Source: Euzebyaceae bacterium
GTDB lineage: Bacteria; Actinomycetota; Nitriliruptoria; Euzebyales; Egibacteraceae
Length of the DNA: 23,799 nt
Assembly (NCBI GenBank): GCA_013696915.1
Contig: JACCXR010000171.1
Location: 1-23,799, forward strand
Direction of reading: 5' to 3'
The notes beneath the pieces are model-generated. The model made no database searches and was not told the origin of the DNA. It was given only the letters and a program-made list of their open reading frames with translations. A program made the position numbers and the translations under genes. Below are positions 21,643-23,799 of this stretch, piece after piece. The stretch's first letter is position 1; every line of letters starts with the position of its first letter.

Positions 21643-22080
21643 TCAGCCGGCTCCGTGCCGCGCGGCCCAGACCGGCATGCCGAGGTACCGCACCGGCGCC
21701 GGGAACCGGCCGAGCACCCGGTGAGCCATCCCCGCCTGGTCGGCCGCCGCGCCGAGCTCCTCGGCGGCGACGTCTCCGCTGACGAAGCCGCGCAGCGCCA
21801 GGACGAACTCGTCGACGAACAGGGGGAACGCGGCGTCGAGGACGCGGCCCTCGAGAGCGAGCCAGAGGTGGTCGACCTCGATGCCGCGCAGGTCGAGCCC
21901 ACCGCGGTACACCGTCGTCGCGGCACCGAGTCCGGCGACGAGCCCGGCCACGCGGCGGACGGTCGCGCGGGCGTCGATCGCCGAGAACGGCTCGTCGCGG
22001 TGGGCGGTCTCCAGGCGGTCCCGCAGGTCGCGGTCGAGCCGGACCGGCAACGGTCGGGACTCGAAGACCGTCGCCTCCAT
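21643..22080 (-). CDS. Hypothetical protein
   Basis: This is a 145-aa soluble protein with no signal or membrane segment. Readable segments are RPLPVRLDRDLRDRLETAHR at the N-terminus, then VYRGGLDLRGIEVDHLWLAL, and FPLFVDEFVLALRGFVSGD. The middle mix of short strands and helices suggests a folded domain that I cannot name. Translation signals are strong: AAGGAGGT four bases before ATG 22080. It follows the RecD2-like helicase gene by 82 bases on the same strand and could be cotranscribed with it. Confidence 0.72.
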   Translation of the reverse strand: MEATVFESRPLPVRLDRDLRDRLETAHRDEPFSAIDARATVRRVAGLVAGLGAATTVYRGGLDLRGIEVDHLWLALEGRVLDAAFPLFVDEFVLALRGFVSGDVAAEELGAAADQAGMAHRVLGRFPAPVRYLGMPVWAARHGAG

Positions 22081-22162
22081 CCGGACCTCCTTCCACGATG
22101 CGCGGCGGTCATTGTGCGGCTTGTGAGCGCCGTCCGCTCACATCCTCCACAGCGCGTACCGG

Positions 22163-23799
22163 TCAGGCCGTGCCGACACCGAGGCGCCGCTCGCCCGTCC
22201 CTGGCGCGCCGGCCGCGAGCCGCGCACTCAGCAGCGTCCGGCGCTCGCGCATGCCGGAGCCGGTCCGGCGGGCGGCTGTGGCGATCAGGCCGGGCTCTCC
22301 CACGAGCAGCAGGCCGCGCGCGGCACGCGAGATCCCGGTGTAGACCAATTCGCGGTAGAGCATCGATCGGTGGGCGGGGTCGAGCACGAGCACGACGACC
22401 GGCCACTCCCCTCCCTGGGCCTTGTGCACGGTCAGGCACCACGCGGGCGACAGATCCGCGGCCTGCTCCGCGTCGTAGGCGACCGTGCCGTGCGGGAAGG
22501 CGACCTCCAGCGAGCGGGCGACGGGATCTGTGGCGATCACCTCGCCGATGTCGCCGTTCGCCACGTCGAGCTCGGCGTCGTTGCGGGTCTGGACGACCCG
22601 GTCACCTTCGTGGAAGCCGGCCACGGCACGGCGGCCGCCGGCGGGGTTGAGCCGCTCCTTCAGCCGCTCGTTGAGACGGTTGACGCCGGCCGGTCCCTTG
22701 TACATCGGCGCGAGGACCTGGACGTCAGCGGGCGCGCAGCCGAAATACGCGGGGGCGCGGACCGCGACGATCTCCGCCACCCGATCGGCGACGCCTGCGG
22801 TGTGCTCGGGGACGGCGAAGACGTCGCCGTCGCGGCCGCGCGGGGGTGCGGCGACGCCGGCGTTCACCTCGTGCGCGAGCGTGACGATGCGGCTGGTGGC
22901 GGCCTGGCGGTGCACCGTGGTCAGCCGCGTGGCGGCGACCGCCGGCGCCGCGAGCAGGTCCCTGAGCACCGCGCCGGGACCCACCGACGGCAGCTGGTCG
23001 GCGTCGCCGACGAGCAACAGGTGCGCGCCGTCGCCGACCGCGCCGGCGAGGGCCCACGCCAGCCGCAGGTCCGCCATCGACCACTCGTCCGCGACCAGGA
23101 GGTCCTGCGGCAACCGGCGGTCCCGGCCGTAGCCGAACACGAACCCCGTGCCCGGCAGCCCACGGTCGTCGCCGCCGACCGGCCGCGCGTCGAGCAGCCG
23201 GTGGACCGTCGACGCGTGCGCGCCGGTCACCTCCTCGAGCCGCTTGGCCGCACGCCCGGTCGGGGCGCACAGGGCGACTCGCAGCTCGCGGGCCTCGCAC
23301 GCCCGGACGACCTCCATCACGGTGCGCGTCTTGCCGGTCCCCGGCCCGCCTGTGAGGACGGACACCGGGGCCGTGAGGGCGGCCCGGACCGCGGCGGCCT
23401 GCTCCGGCGTCAGAGCCGGGTCGGGGTCGTGGTCGCCGGCCGCCGACCGCACGCGCGAGGACGCCCGCAGGAGCCGCTGCAGCTCCTCGGCGAGTCCGCG
23501 CTCGGCGGCGAGGTCGCCGGGGGTGTACCACCGCTCCGGCGGCTCCGGGGCTTCCGGAAGGGGCTCGGTGTCGCGCACGAGCCGGTGCGCGTCGGCGGCG
23601 AGGTCGAGCGCCCGGCGGGCGTCGTGCTCGCTCACGCGCAGAAGGCGGCGGGCCTCGGTGACGAGCTCCGCCGTCGTCAGCGCAACGTGGCCGCTCCGGT
23701 CGCAGACGGCGCGGTGACCCGCCACGGCGCCGGCGCGCAGCCGGCGGGGGTCGTCCGGGCCGATCCCGGCGGCCCGCGCGAGTGCTTCGGCGTGGGCCC
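22163..23799 (-). CDS. RecD2-like ATP-dependent DNA helicase, 5' part beyond the window
   Basis: This is the C-terminal 545 codons of an SF1B 5'-3' helicase; the start is off the right edge. The frame is open from the edge, and the first visible residues (AEALARAAGIGPDD) fit the helix-hairpin-helix region seen in RecD2. Helicase motifs are Walker A GGPGTGKTRT, motif Ia APTGRAAKR, motif II VADEWSM (usually DEASM), motif III GDADQLPSVGPGAVL, motif IV TTVHR, motif V TVHKAQGGEWPVV and motif VI YTGISRA. The visible reading frame has no break. RecD2 helps in DNA repair without RecBC. A GTG at 23725 lies within the domain and is not the true start. Confidence 0.93.
   Translation of the reverse strand, partial: AHAEALARAAGIGPDDPRRLRAGAVAGHRAVCDRSGHVALTTAELVTEARRLLRVSEHDARRALDLAADAHRLVRDTEPLPEAPEPPERWYTPGDLAAERGLAEELQRLLRASSRVRSAAGDHDPDPALTPEQAAAVRAALTAPVSVLTGGPGTGKTRTVMEVVRACEARELRVALCAPTGRAAKRLEEVTGAHASTVHRLLDARPVGGDDRGLPGTGFVFGYGRDRRLPQDLLVADEWSMADLRLAWALAGAVGDGAHLLLVGDADQLPSVGPGAVLRDLLAAPAVAATRLTTVHRQAATSRIVTLAHEVNAGVAAPPRGRDGDVFAVPEHTAGVADRVAEIVAVRAPAYFGCAPADVQVLAPMYKGPAGVNRLNERLKERLNPAGGRRAVAGFHEGDRVVQTRNDAELDVANGDIGEVIATDPVARSLEVAFPHGTVAYDAEQAADLSPAWCLTVHKAQGGEWPVVVLVLDPAHRSMLYRELVYTGISRAARGLLLVGEPGLIATAARRTGSGMRERRTLLSARLAAGAPGTGERRLGVGTA

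Noticed and set aside
1..23799. tRNA, rRNA or CRISPR loci
   Set aside because: I found no cloverleaf-like sequence, no rRNA segment and no regularly spaced repeats with spacers.

Overview
The window is very GC-rich, and genes commonly overlap by four bases (GTGA or ATGA). Leaderless-looking starts (TANNNT, 6-7 nt, start codon), an FadE5-type acyl-CoA dehydrogenase and an MbcT/MbcA-type toxin pair all suggest a high-GC actinomycetote. A deep branch such as the Nitriliruptoria or Thermoleophilia is possible, but I cannot fix the genus. No tRNA, rRNA, transposase, integrase or CRISPR array is visible.

Layout. 33-1590 (-): a cobalamin riboswitch and the corrinoid/siderophore-type binding lipoprotein it controls, probably BtuF. 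1588-2994: an MbcA/MbcT (Xre-like/RES) toxin-antitoxin pair between two 35-bp direct repeats. 3067-8114 (-): a tightly coupled branched-chain-amino-acid-type (Liv) ABC transporter operon with LivM and LivG fused. It is headed by a 50-codon ORF whose N-terminus resembles homogentisate 1,2-dioxygenase. 8115-8371: a divergent control region with three dyads. 8372-10954 (+): an MBL-fold hydrolase and an MhpA-like FAD hydroxylase. 10918-12206: a MazEF pair and a small membrane ORF between two 29-bp direct repeats. 12292-14088 (+): the FadE5-type acyl-CoA dehydrogenase behind a TetR-like dyad. 14146-14418: a decayed VapBC pair. 14482-16590 (-): a Tat-exported PhoX phosphatase. 16600-18614: a less GC-extreme, decay-prone stretch with a paralogous gene fragment, a membrane protein with two compensating frame changes, and an exported hypothetical protein. 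18640-18777: three tandem micro-duplications. 19002-21314 (+): a hypothetical gene, the tRNA t6A gene tsaC/sua5 and a Cys-rich hypothetical gene. 21352-23799 (-): two hypothetical genes and the 3' part of a RecD2-like helicase.

How the genes may work together. The Liv-type transporter, the HmgA-like leader ORF, the MBL hydrolase, the aromatic-ring hydroxylase and the acyl-CoA dehydrogenase look like one uptake-and-catabolism neighbourhood for aromatic or acyl-aromatic compounds. The substrate is inferred, not shown. Toxin-antitoxin modules, intact or decayed, sit at three boundaries of this neighbourhood, and two of them lie between direct repeats of about 30 bp. Many long antisense ORFs in this high-GC DNA are shadows and are omitted.
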